Part shown: positions 35,790 through 43,322 of the stretch, one piece after another
How positions within the stretch are numbered: position 1 is the first letter of the stretch
Layout: each line of letters opens with the position of its first letter
Assembly (NCBI RefSeq): GCF_023273875.1
Contig: NZ_CP096882.1
Span: 2,604,001-2,668,000, forward strand
Length of the DNA stretch: 64,000 nt
Origin: Pseudarthrobacter sp. SSS035
Lineage (GTDB): Bacteria; Actinomycetota; Actinomycetes; Actinomycetales; Micrococcaceae
Direction: 5' to 3'
Position numbers and translations under genes: made by a program
The notes under the pieces: model-generated
Seen by the model: only the letters and a program-made list of their open reading frames with translations
Told to the model about the DNA's origin: nothing
Database searches by the model: none

Positions 35790-37184
35790 CTAGAGAGCGC
35801 GGGCGGCGTGAGCGGCGCCTGCCACTGCGGCAGCCACATCGGCGGCTACATGAGGATCGAAGACGCTGGGGATAATGTAGCTCGCGTTGAGCTCGTCGTC
35901 AGCTACCCGGTTGGCAATGGCGTCTGCGGCGGCCACCAGCATCTCCGGCGTGATGTCGCTCGCGCCGGCGTCGAGCAGCCCGCGGAAGAAGCCCGGGAAG
36001 GCCAGCACGTTGTTGATCTGGTTGGGGAAATCGCTGCGGCCCGTGGCCACCACGGCGGCGTGCTTGGCCGCGATGACGGGGTCGATCTCTGGCGTCGGAT
36101 TGGCCATGGCGAAGACGATCGCGTTCTCGGCCATGGCGGCAACCTGCTCTTCGCCGATCACGTACGGGGCGCTGACGCCGATGAAGACGTCGGCACCGGC
36201 CATGGCTTCGTGCAGGGTCCCTGAGAAGCCTTCCTCGTTGGTGTTTTCGGCAATCCAGGCGCGGTGCTCGTCGTCGTACTGCTCGCCCGAGTGGATGGCA
36301 CCGGAGCGGCCGGCGGCGACGATGTGCTGCGCGCCCTGGGCCTTGAGGAGCTGGATGATGGCCGAGCCTGCGGCGCCGACGCCGGAGACAACAATGCGGA
36401 CCTCGGAGAGCTTCTTGTCCACCACGCGCAGGGCGTTGTGGAGGGCCGCGAGGGTAACGATGGCGGTGCCGTGCTGGTCGTCGTGGAAGACGGGGATGTC
36501 GAGTTCATCGCGCAGGCGCTTCTCGATTTCAAAGCAGCGCGGGGCTGCGATGTCCTCGAGGTTGATGCCGCCGTAGACGGGCGCCATGGCCTTGGCGATC
36601 ATGATGATTTCCTCGGTGTCCTGGGTGTCCAGGCAGACCGGCCAGGCGTCAACGTTGGCGAACTGCTTGAACAGCGCGGCCTTGCCTTCCATAACGGGCA
36701 GCGCCGCGGCCGGGCCAATGTTGCCCAGGCCCAGGACGGCCGAACCGTCGGTGAGGACGGCGATGGTGTTGCGCTTGACGGTCAGGTTGCGGGCCGCTGC
36801 CGGGTCCTCCGCGATGGCGAGGCAGACGCGGGCGACGCCGGGAGTGTAGGCACGGGAGAGGTCGTCGCGGTTGCGCAGGGCTACCTTGGGGACCACCTCG
36901 AGTTTGCCGCCGAGGTGCATGAGGAAGGTGCGGTCCGAGACATGCTGGACCGTGACGCCGTCGAGCGCGTTCAGGGCGTCCTTGACGCGGGCGGCGTGGT
37001 CGTCGTCGGTGGTGTTGCAGGTGACGTCCACAACAAGGGTGTCGTGGTGGGATTCCGTGACGTCAAGCGCCGTGATGGCTGCGCCGGCTGCGCCGACGGC
37101 GGCAGCGAGTTCACTCGTGGCGGTGAAGCTCGACGGCGCCGCGACGCGCAGGGTGATCGAATTTCCGGGGCTCGGGTTCGCCAT
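35790..37184 (-). CDS. malic enzyme with N-terminal ACT domain
   Basis: 464 residues. An N-terminal ACT-like ligand-binding segment (about 10-80) precedes the malic enzyme core. Core motifs include SRAYTPGVARVC (about 110), VLTDGSAVLGLGNIGP (about 143), FHDDQHGTAIV (about 240), the Rossmann motif VSGVGAAGSAI (about 268) and FAMANPTPEIDP (about 360). It decarboxylates malate to pyruvate; NAD versus NADP preference cannot be read safely. It is first in the unit, downstream of the paired dyads at 37237-37272, and divergent from the IclR/AllR-like regulator. Confidence 0.92.
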   Translation of the reverse strand: MANPSPGNSITLRVAAPSSFTATSELAAAVGAAGAAITALDVTESHHDTLVVDVTCNTTDDDHAARVKDALNALDGVTVQHVSDRTFLMHLGGKLEVVPKVALRNRDDLSRAYTPGVARVCLAIAEDPAAARNLTVKRNTIAVLTDGSAVLGLGNIGPAAALPVMEGKAALFKQFANVDAWPVCLDTQDTEEIIMIAKAMAPVYGGINLEDIAAPRCFEIEKRLRDELDIPVFHDDQHGTAIVTLAALHNALRVVDKKLSEVRIVVSGVGAAGSAIIQLLKAQGAQHIVAAGRSGAIHSGEQYDDEHRAWIAENTNEEGFSGTLHEAMAGADVFIGVSAPYVIGEEQVAAMAENAIVFAMANPTPEIDPVIAAKHAAVVATGRSDFPNQINNVLAFPGFFRGLLDAGASDITPEMLVAAADAIANRVADDELNASYIIPSVFDPHVAADVAAAVAGAAHAARAL

Positions 37185-37236
37185 TGAATTTCCTCCTCGT
37201 GGGGTCCGTTTCCGGACCGCTTATGCAACCGAATGT

Positions 37237-37272
37237 TTTCGTATTATGGATATTATTATCTGCGAAGTGGAA
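37237..37272. promoter_or_regulatory. paired dyads between malic enzyme operon and AllR-like regulator
   Basis: TTTCGTATTATGGAT (37237-37251) and ATCTGCGAAGTGGAA (37258-37272) start 21 bp apart in the divergent promoter region. They match the hyi-promoter pair in sequence pattern and spacing, as expected if the regulator encoded next to them controls both glyoxylate operons. Confidence 0.6.
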
Positions 37273-37405
37273 ATGCAACCCCCTGACGGTCATGTTTGGG
37301 GGCATCGCGTACGGCCCTGTGGTGCTGTATGTTGAGTGTTCTAAGCAACTCTTTTCACGATGTGGATAAGAGTTGTCAGAATCTGAGCCACAAGGAGACA
37401 ACGGA

Positions 37406-38161
37406 ATGGCTGAAAAAGCCTCCGGAGGCGTGCAGTCCGTCGAGCGCGTCTTCGAACTGCTGGAACTCATCACAGACGCCGGCGGAGACGTGACGCTCAG
37501 CGAGCTCTCCTCCTCCACGGACCTGCCGCTGCCCACCATCCACCGCCTGCTGCGCACCCTGGTCTCGCTTGGCTACATCCGCCAGCTGCCCAACCGCCGC
37601 TACGCACTGGGCCCCCGGCTGATCCGGCTCGGCGAAGGCGCCAGCAAGCAGCTGGGAGCCGTGGCCCGCCCGCAGCTGAAGAACCTCGTGGAGCGCCTCG
37701 GCGAAACCTCCAACATGGCCGTGCTGGATTCGGACATGGTCATCTACGTGGCCCAGGTACCGTCCATGCACTCCATGCGCATGTTCACCGAGGTGGGCCG
37801 CCGCGCCCACACGCACGACACCGGCGTCGGCAAGGCAATCCTGGCCCAGCTGGACGACGACGTGGTGCGCGGCATCGTGGCCCGCACCGGCATGCCCACC
37901 CCCACGGCCAAGAGCATCGGCGACATCGACTCCCTCCTGGCCGACCTGAAGCTGATCCGTGAACGCGGCTACTCCATCGACGAGGAAGAGCAGGAGCTTG
38001 GCGTGCGCTGCTTCGCGATGGCCGTGCCCAACGCGCCCACCCCTGCCGCCATCTCGGTCTCCGGGCCGATCAGCCGCGTGGACCAGAGTTTCGCGGACCG
38101 TGCCGTGCCGCTGCTGCGCCAGGCCGCGATGGCGATCTCGGCGGAGCTCAACCAGAACTGA
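37406..38161 (+). CDS. IclR-family regulator, AllR-like
   Basis: 251 residues from ATG 37406 (AAGGAG 8 bases upstream). The winged helix has VTLSELSSSTDLPLPTIHRLL. The effector domain has ETSNMAVLDSDMVIYVAQVPS and GYSIDEEEQELGVRCFAMAV, as in AllR-type repressors that sense glyoxylate or allantoin. It is divergent from the malic enzyme-aceB-DUF6986-allE unit. The TTYCGN dyads found at several purine units make it the likely regulon master; this needs binding data. Confidence 0.85.
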   Translation: MAEKASGGVQSVERVFELLELITDAGGDVTLSELSSSTDLPLPTIHRLLRTLVSLGYIRQLPNRRYALGPRLIRLGEGASKQLGAVARPQLKNLVERLGETSNMAVLDSDMVIYVAQVPSMHSMRMFTEVGRRAHTHDTGVGKAILAQLDDDVVRGIVARTGMPTPTAKSIGDIDSLLADLKLIRERGYSIDEEEQELGVRCFAMAVPNAPTPAAISVSGPISRVDQSFADRAVPLLRQAAMAISAELNQN

Positions 38162-38180
38162 GTTTCGCTCCCCGCGAGAC

Positions 38181-38225
38181 GGCAGATGACGGCAGTGTTT
38201 GTTCAAAACACTGCCGTCATCTGCC
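38181..38225. repeat. 20-bp-stem hairpin, TGACGGCAGTGTT family, copy 1
   Basis: GGCAGATGACGGCAGTGTTT (38181-38200) pairs perfectly with 38206-38225 across a 5-base loop. It sits between the AllR-like gene and the DUF2867-like gene, whose ends converge on it. Related copies are at 38753 and 57323. Confidence 0.7.
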
Positions 38226-38690
38226 ATTTCGGCGTGCCTTTGGATGGGTGTGCCGCTGCAGCATGGAGTCCACAACGATCGGGTGAAGCGGCCGCACGAC
38301 GCCAAAGTACAGTCGCCCGCGCCACCCCTTAAGCTCGACGGCGGTTGTCACCCTGAGGATCCGGTTCACCGGATCCACCCCGACGGCGATCGCGCAGTCC
38401 AGGTGCCGGTCAGGGATAAAGATCAGGGCTTCTTCGCCCGACTGCTCGGTCACGGTGAACACGTCCCGCGGTGCACGCGGTATCCCGATCAGGGGTACAA
38501 GTGCCTGGCGCAACCGCATCGCTCCCGAGATCCATCGGGGCATCGATTCCATGGAGAAGAGGCGCTGCGCCCATTCCGCAGGGTCCGTGCTGGCACCCGC
38601 GGGGAGGGTGGCCAGACAGACGTCGGCGTAGTCGGGCTCCGGGATCTCCCGAAGGGCGAGTGAACGGAAGCAGGGTGTCTGTTCGGTCAT
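38217..38690 (-). CDS. DUF2867-type hypothetical protein
   Basis: 157 residues, soluble. Features include PEPDYADVCLATLPAGASTD near the start, EWAQRLFSMESMPRW near 40, IPDRHLDCAIAVGVDP and LRVTTAVELKGWRGRLYFGVVRPLHPIVV. This is the pattern of small DUF2867-like proteins of unknown function. It is bracketed by two copies of the TGACGGCAGTGTT hairpin, the first of which encodes its last residues. Confidence 0.65.
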   Translation of the reverse strand: MTEQTPCFRSLALREIPEPDYADVCLATLPAGASTDPAEWAQRLFSMESMPRWISGAMRLRQALVPLIGIPRAPRDVFTVTEQSGEEALIFIPDRHLDCAIAVGVDPVNRILRVTTAVELKGWRGRLYFGVVRPLHPIVVDSMLQRHTHPKARRNGR

Positions 38691-38752
38691 GGCTTGAGCC
38701 TACGGCGAGTGTCGCGCGGTGGTGAGTGCCGCCGTCGTACTATCTGCGCGAG

Positions 38753-38801
38753 ATGACAGATGACGGCAGTGTTCACGTGGAACACTGCCGTCAACTGTCA
38801 T
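38753..38801. repeat. hairpin, TGACGGCAGTGTT family, copy 2
   Basis: Arms 38753-38774 and 38780-38801 pair over 22 bases with one mismatch. It is located at the 3' side of the NCS2 permease gene and upstream of the DUF2867-like gene, and probably terminates the permease transcript. Confidence 0.7.
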
Positions 38802-38811
38802 TTGGACGGGG

Positions 38812-40305
38812 CTAGTGGTCAGACTTCGACGACGACTCCACCGGGACTTCCTTGCCCTCGGCGTCGATCAGCTTGCCGCCCTCGTAGCGGTCGCCGTCGG
38901 CCAGGATCTTCAAGTCGGCTTCGGTGACCACCCTGGCGGTGCCGGCCACAAACACTGACTGGTTGTCCGAGTTGCCGGCCTTGAGGTGGTTGAAAAGCAG
39001 GTTCAGCAGGATGGCCATAACGGCGGCCGAGCTGATGCCCGAGTGGAAGATCGTGGAGAACCAGGACGGGAACTGGTCGTAGAACTTCGGGGCCGCAATC
39101 GGGATCATGCCAAAGCCGATGGATGCGGCCACGATGACCAGGTTCATGTTGTTCTTGTACTCCACCTTGGCGAGTGTGCGGATGCCGCTGGCGGCCACCG
39201 TTCCAAAGAGTACGACGCCGGCGCCGCCCAGGACGGGTGTCGGAACCGCTGCGACCACTCGGCCGAGGATGGGCAGCAGGCCCAGGATCACCAGGATGAG
39301 CCCGCCGGCGCTCACCACGAAGCGGCTCTTGATGCCGGTGATGGCCACGAGGCCCACGTTCTGGGCGAAGGCGCTCTGGGTGAAGGAGTTGAACAGCGGC
39401 GAGATGGCGCTTGAGAGCATGTCTGCACGCAGGCCGTCGCCGATGCGGCGTGAGTCCACCTTGGTGTCCACGATCTCGCCGACCGCGATGATGTCCGCGG
39501 AGGTCTCGGTGAGCGTCACCAGGATGACAATCAGCATCGAAATGATCGCCGCAATCTCAAAGGTCGGCAGGCCAAAGGCGAACGGCGTGGGGAAGGCGAC
39601 AACGTCGCCCTGGCCCACTTTGGAGAAATCGGCCATGCCCGTGAACAGCGCGATCACGGTGCCGATCACCATGGCCAGCAGGATGGACAGCCGGGAGATG
39701 GCGGCGTTGCCGACCTTGCTCAGCAGCAGGACGACGCCCATGGTGGCTGCGGCGAGGCCGATGTTGGCCATGCTCCCGTAATTGGGGGCTTTGCTATTGC
39801 CGCCCATGGCCCAGTTGGCGGCGACCGGCATGAGGGTCAGGCCGATTGTGGTGATGACCGTGCCGGTGACCACGGGCGGAAAGTATTTGATGATTTTGGA
39901 GAAGAGCGGCGTGATGGCAAGGCCGATCAGGGACGCCACAATGACCGAGCCGAAGACGGCCTGGATGCCGCCGCCGCCCTGGACGATCGCCACCATCGTG
40001 GACACGCCGGCGAACGAGACGCCCTGCACCAGCGGCAGCTGCGACCCAAAGAACGGGATGCCCACGGTCTGCAGGATGGTGGCGAGGCCGCCGACGAACA
40101 GGCAGGCCGCGATGAGCAGGCCGATGTCCGTGGCGGACATGCCGGCCGCGGCTCCGATGATGAGCGGCGGGGCGATGATGCCGCCATACATGGTCAAAAC
40201 GTGCTGGAAGCCGTACGCGAACGTGCTTCCGATGGGGAGGCGCTTGTCCTCGGGGCGGGCCGCGGAACTAGTCGACGCGGGGCGGGATTTCTTCTTGCTG
40301 TTCAT
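38812..40305 (-). CDS. NCS2-family nucleobase (xanthine/uric acid-type) permease
   Basis: A 497-residue membrane protein with about 14 spans and an acidic cytoplasmic tail. NCS2 motifs are the QTVGIPFFGSQLPLVQGVSF stretch near 80 and TETSADIIAVGEI near 265; the NCS2 substrate glutamate is in the latter. It lies directly downstream of uricase on the same strand, so purine uptake is the likely role, with xanthine or urate the best guess. A short upstream frame MNQEGLP ends on its start codon. Confidence 0.88.
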   Translation of the reverse strand: MNSKKKSRPASTSSAARPEDKRLPIGSTFAYGFQHVLTMYGGIIAPPLIIGAAAGMSATDIGLLIAACLFVGGLATILQTVGIPFFGSQLPLVQGVSFAGVSTMVAIVQGGGGIQAVFGSVIVASLIGLAITPLFSKIIKYFPPVVTGTVITTIGLTLMPVAANWAMGGNSKAPNYGSMANIGLAAATMGVVLLLSKVGNAAISRLSILLAMVIGTVIALFTGMADFSKVGQGDVVAFPTPFAFGLPTFEIAAIISMLIVILVTLTETSADIIAVGEIVDTKVDSRRIGDGLRADMLSSAISPLFNSFTQSAFAQNVGLVAITGIKSRFVVSAGGLILVILGLLPILGRVVAAVPTPVLGGAGVVLFGTVAASGIRTLAKVEYKNNMNLVIVAASIGFGMIPIAAPKFYDQFPSWFSTIFHSGISSAAVMAILLNLLFNHLKAGNSDNQSVFVAGTARVVTEADLKILADGDRYEGGKLIDAEGKEVPVESSSKSDH

Positions 40306-40338
40306 GGCAGACCTTCTTGGTTCATGGCAGACGCCTTC

Positions 40339-40366
40339 GTCTGGCTAACAATGTCTGGCTAACAAT
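40339..40366. repeat. 14-bp tandem repeat upstream of NCS2 permease
   Basis: GTCTGGCTAACAAT occurs twice without a gap (40339-40352, 40353-40366). A second direct repeat, TTCATGGCAGAC, occurs at 40301 and 40321 and duplicates the permease ribosome-site/start segment. These look like recent small duplications in the permease leader. Confidence 0.55.
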
Positions 40367-40380
40367 TTGGAGCTTTGGGG

Positions 40381-40466
40381 CCGGTGGATTTCGACAAGCT
40401 CAATCACCGGAGACGGGCCCAACCACCGGGGGTGGCCCGGTGGTCGAGCCCGTCGAGACCCGGTGG
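40381..40466. repeat. intergenic palindromic repeats, GACAAGCTCAA family
   Basis: CCGGTGGATTTCGACAAGCT, a central CCACCGGGGGTGG dyad, and GTCGAGCCCGTCGAGACC form overlapping hairpins between uricase and the NCS2 permease gene. The element is related to 19713-19763. It lies between two genes of the same strand and may attenuate read-through. Confidence 0.6.
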
Positions 40467-40470
40467 CAGA

Positions 40471-41379
40471 TCAGCAGAAGCCGGCGATGCCGTTCCAGGC
40501 GGCGGGGGCCGTGCCTGAGTTTTCGCGCTGGACCGTGGCCTCGATCAGGCCGTAGGGGCGGTCCGCGGCGAAGAAGACCTCGTTAGGGTTGTCGAGCCCG
40601 AACGGGCTGAGGTCAACGAGGAAGTGGTGCTTGTTGGGCATCGAGAACTTGATCTCGTCCACTTCGCCGTGTGCTTCCAGGACCTTCTTGCCCATGTCGA
40701 ACAGGGTCTGCTGCAGGGCGTGTGAGTAGTTCTCCGTGAAGCCCTCAAGCAGCAGGGCCTTGATGTCCTCGTAGCTCTTGTTGAAGTCCGTGGCCGTGTG
40801 GTCCAGGCCTGTGCTGTAGCGCCAGCGGGCGGAAACATCCGTGGCCAGGATGCGGTCCGTGGTCTCGGGCAGGGTGGTGTACTTGTCTCGCGGGTAGCCC
40901 ACGAAGCCGGACTGGGTGGTCTTCAGGACGGTCAGGTCCTTGAGCCCGGAGATCAGGTGCGTGGTGTTGCCGTCCCGGACCACGACGGCGGTACGGACTT
41001 CCTGCCCGTTCCGGACAAAGCTGTGGTCGTGTTCGGAGCCGTGCGACTGGATGCGGTCCCAGGTGTAGGACTCGGCTTCCCAGCGGCCGCCCGTAACCCA
41101 GTCGAAGCCTGACGTGAAGTGCTCGCTGAGGCGAAGCAGGAAGGCTTCGGGGGAGCCGACGCCCGCCCGGGCGAAGGCGTAGATGGTGTTCTTCTGGGTG
41201 TCCGTGGCGACGACGTGGGCGTTGTCGCCCTGGAGGTGCGCAGCCTCGAAGTCACCGCGCAGCTGCGAGGTGACGTTCAGGTCTTCGATCTGGTGGCGGT
41301 CGGTGTCGCGGGTGACTTTGACGACGCGGACTTCTGCCTTGCCGTACTGGTTGTCGCCGAGGACGATTTTGTTGCTCAT
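40471..41379 (-). CDS. urate oxidase (uricase)
   Basis: 302 residues from ATG 41379; ATG 41385 two codons upstream is also possible. This cofactor-independent enzyme oxidises urate to 5-hydroxyisourate. The catalytic Thr59-Asp60 pair lies in VVATDTQKNTIYAFA, with the lysine in YGKAEVRVVKV near 14 and the C-terminal-half signature FSMPNKHHFLVDLSPF. The sequence is of the Arthrobacter uricase type. Unusually, no HIU hydrolase or OHCU decarboxylase gene accompanies it in the window. An intrinsic terminator lies in its leader. Confidence 0.95.
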   Translation of the reverse strand: MSNKIVLGDNQYGKAEVRVVKVTRDTDRHQIEDLNVTSQLRGDFEAAHLQGDNAHVVATDTQKNTIYAFARAGVGSPEAFLLRLSEHFTSGFDWVTGGRWEAESYTWDRIQSHGSEHDHSFVRNGQEVRTAVVVRDGNTTHLISGLKDLTVLKTTQSGFVGYPRDKYTTLPETTDRILATDVSARWRYSTGLDHTATDFNKSYEDIKALLLEGFTENYSHALQQTLFDMGKKVLEAHGEVDEIKFSMPNKHHFLVDLSPFGLDNPNEVFFAADRPYGLIEATVQRENSGTAPAAWNGIAGFC

Positions 41380-41473
41380 GGTCATATCCCAACTTCTACG
41401 AGGTGGAACCTTCAAGGTCCACCAACGAAATTAAGCGCGTATTTCCAACGCGTTTCTGGTGGAGCCGACCCAA

Positions 41474-41506
41474 CAAAAAAGAGCCGGCATCCATTGATGC
41501 CAGCTC
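41474..41506 (-). terminator. intrinsic terminator in the uricase leader
   Basis: On the minus strand GAGCTGGCAT, a 6-base loop and ATGCCGGCTC form a stem with one mismatch, followed by TTTTTTG. It lies 95 bp upstream of the uricase start. No minus-strand gene precedes it in the gap, so it is either a transcription attenuator of uricase or the scar of a lost upstream gene. Confidence 0.65.
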
Positions 41507-41690
41507 ATTACGACCCTGCCTGCTGCTCCCAGGTTACGTGACCTGCGCCACGAAGTGAGAAAAGCGTAGCCCACTGCAGCCAGTGGTGTACATCACTTCT
41601 CGGGAATTGTTATGTACTTTCCGATTGTGACCGGCGGGGGTGCGTCCTTGCGGCCGAGGTCTTGACGCCGATCCCAGACACTCATAGAAT

Positions 41691-41726
41691 TTCCACATAA
41701 CAATAAAAGTTTTCCGAATTACGGAA
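41691..41726. promoter_or_regulatory. paired dyads upstream of the small unknown gene
   Basis: TTCCACATAACAATA (41691-41705) and the perfect palindrome TTCCGAATTACGGAA (41712-41726) start 21 bp apart. The pattern matches the pairs at 20625, 37237 and 52555. It is placed to control both the small gene at 41757 and, at distance, uricase. Confidence 0.55.
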
Positions 41727-41756
41727 AAGCCAGGCAGCAAGAACGAGGAGGAACAG

Positions 41757-41930
41757 ATGGACTCGAAGGATAAGAACAACGTCGTGGATTTCCCGGCCCC
41801 CGGCCAGGAGCTGTACCTGCCGTTCGGCGCCACGGATCCCGACTTCTACATTCCGGCCGACTGTGACCGTGCAGGCGGGTTCTCCCGCTGGATGCGCGCG
41901 CTCCCGGTATTCGGCCGGCAGCGTCCCTAA
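41757..41930 (+). CDS. small hypothetical protein in the purine cluster
   Basis: 57 residues with a very strong ribosome site (GAGGAGGAACAG before the ATG) and a terminator behind. It reads MDSKDKNNVVDFPAPGQELY, then acidic/aromatic FGATDPDFYIPADCDRAGG, ending FSRWMRALPVFGRQRP. No membrane segment and no family known to me. The paired operator-like dyads just upstream suggest it belongs to the purine regulon. It could also be the preserved 5' end of a lost gene, but promoter, ribosome site, stop and terminator all look functional. Confidence 0.65.
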   Translation: MDSKDKNNVVDFPAPGQELYLPFGATDPDFYIPADCDRAGGFSRWMRALPVFGRQRP

Positions 41931-42028
41931 GAGTCCATCCCCAGCAGCCCCTCTCCTCGCAAGCTCGGACAGGGAACCCTGCGGCTGTGGGCCCTGTTCA
42001 GGGCGGACTCTGCGCAACAGAGCCAACG

Positions 42029-42064
42029 GGCGGGTGGCACCTGGGGAGGTGCCGCCCGCTTTTG
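42029..42064 (+). terminator. intrinsic terminator of the small gene
   Basis: CGGGTGGCACCT (42031-42042), loop GGGG, and AGGTGCCGCCCG (42047-42058) followed by CTTTT. One G-T wobble in a 12-bp stem. Confidence 0.75.
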
Positions 42065-42104
42065 CGTGCCCGGCCGTTCACGAGCCTCCGCACCTGCCCC
42101 GATT

Positions 42105-42160
42105 CGATGGTTCCCTGCGCACTCGATGGTTCGAACCGTCTTGTGCGCAGGGAACCATCG
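42105..42160. repeat. CGATGGTTCCCTGCGCA palindrome, copy A
   Basis: Arms 42105-42122 and 42143-42160 (18 bp, perfect) enclose an inner CGATGGTTCGAACCGTC dyad. A near-identical element lies at 43194-43253, on the other side of the AbiEi-like gene. Confidence 0.75.
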
Positions 42161-42229
42161 ATCCGGCGTTATCCACATAGGACGAACTCCGGCTGTCGTC
42201 GGCTGGGGGTGCCGTCCGAGGCTTGCCCC

Positions 42230-43183
42230 ATGACGAACAACGAGCAGTTGACGATGCCGCCGAGTGGCATACTTCCCACCGGAATGGACCTGTGGCGCAC
42301 CGGCGAGCTGCAGGAATCCGGGCTCAATGCCCGCAAAGTATCGGCTTTGGTGCGGGCCGGCGACTTAGTCCGGCTCCGCCGAGGCTGTTATATCCGCGGC
42401 AGCACATGGGCGGGCCAAAAACCTTGGGTGCGCAGCCGGCAACTGATCGCCGCGCACGCCCACGGAACGCTCACGACGTCGGGCGGCGGCTTCGTGTACA
42501 GCCACACCTCGGCGGCCCGCCTCCACCGGCTGTACCTGTGGGACGTTGACGATTATGTGCACATCTCCCAGGAGTCGGCTCCTTCGCGCACTTCCCATGG
42601 CCGCGACGTAGTTGCCCACACCAGGGTGCTGCAGACAGCGGACATTGGCTTCGTGGACGGCATGCCCTGCACCTCGCTGGAGCGCACCGTGGTGGATTGC
42701 TGCCTCATGCTGACCTGCAGGCAGGCCTTGGTGCTCATGGATCATGCACTCAGGATGGGCGCTGATCTGGAGAAAATCCGTCTAATGAGTGCTTCGTTGG
42801 CGGGACGCAACGGCGTGCGGACGTTGCGTCGCGCCATTGAGAACGCCGACGCGCGGTCGGAGTCACCGGGCGAGACGCTGACGCGGGAGTTGATTCACCG
42901 GCTCTGCATTGAACCGCCCGAGCTCCAGGTAGTCGCATGGTCGGCGGAAGGAGAGCACCGGATGGACTTCGCTTGGCGGGAGAAGAAGGTTGCACTGGAA
43001 TTCGACGGCAGGGTGAAGTGCTTCGACTACGAGCCCACCGACGAGGTCATCTACAAGGAGCGGCAACGGGAAAAGGCGCTGACCGAGGAGGGGTGGACTT
43101 TCATCCGGATCAAGTGGCGAGACCTGTTCCAGGAACACGAGTTCAAGATGCGCGTCCTGCGGGCCCTCCGAAATGCAGGCTAG
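42230..43183 (+). CDS. AbiEi-type antitoxin-like protein with DUF559-like C-terminus
   Basis: 317 residues from ATG 42230. The N-terminal winged-helix domain (GLNARKVSALVRAGDLVRLRRGCYI) and the following YSHTSAARLH and TSLERTVVDCC stretches are typical of AbiEi-type proteins. The C-terminal part (HRMDFAWREKKVALEFDGRVK, then KERQREKALTEEGWTFIRIKW) resembles DUF559/Vsr-like nuclease domains. No AbiEii toxin partner is adjacent, so it is an orphan, possibly a nuclease or regulator rather than an antitoxin. It is flanked by two copies of the same palindrome. Confidence 0.8.
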   Translation: MTNNEQLTMPPSGILPTGMDLWRTGELQESGLNARKVSALVRAGDLVRLRRGCYIRGSTWAGQKPWVRSRQLIAAHAHGTLTTSGGGFVYSHTSAARLHRLYLWDVDDYVHISQESAPSRTSHGRDVVAHTRVLQTADIGFVDGMPCTSLERTVVDCCLMLTCRQALVLMDHALRMGADLEKIRLMSASLAGRNGVRTLRRAIENADARSESPGETLTRELIHRLCIEPPELQVVAWSAEGEHRMDFAWREKKVALEFDGRVKCFDYEPTDEVIYKERQREKALTEEGWTFIRIKWRDLFQEHEFKMRVLRALRNAG

Positions 43184-43193
43184 ACAAGGCCAA

Positions 43194-43253
43194 TTCGATG
43201 GTTCCCTGCATACTCGATGGTTCGAACCATCGTCTGCGCAGGGAACCATCGAA
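43194..43253. repeat. CGATGGTTCCCTGC palindrome, copy B
   Basis: Outer arms TTCGATGGTTCCCTGC and GCAGGGAACCATCGAA enclose a perfect inner palindrome CGATGGTTCGAACCATCG. It has the same architecture as copy A, so the AbiEi-like gene sits between two cruciform-forming repeats about 1 kb apart. Confidence 0.75.
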
Positions 43254-43322
43254 ACGGCGGCGCGGACTCGTCGGGGCGCGGTCCGGGCGGAGCGGGCGAG
43301 CCGGGCGAGCAGGGCGGAGTGC

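Larger units (their letters stand above)
41380..41756. promoter_or_regulatory. 377-bp divergent regulatory region between uricase and small gene
   Basis: No gene is seen here. It holds, from uricase outward: ACGAAATTAAG (41425, shared with the guanine deaminase promoter region), a minus-strand intrinsic terminator (41474-41506), the dyad AGGTTACGTGACCT (41531-41544), hairpins at 41571-41586 and 41588-41617, and paired operator-like dyads (41691-41726). This is more structure than a simple promoter needs. Confidence 0.5.
41931..42229. other. non-coding stretch with terminator and palindrome
   Basis: No gene is supported. It contains the small gene's terminator (42029-42064) and palindrome copy A (42105-42160). 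The open frame that runs through from 41987 into the AbiEi-like gene has no coding character before ATG 42230. Confidence 0.6.

Noticed and set aside
42029..42160. CRISPR-like repeat array near the AbiEi gene
   Set aside because: Only two palindromic elements about 1 kb apart with a gene between and no regular spacers; no cas genes in the window.
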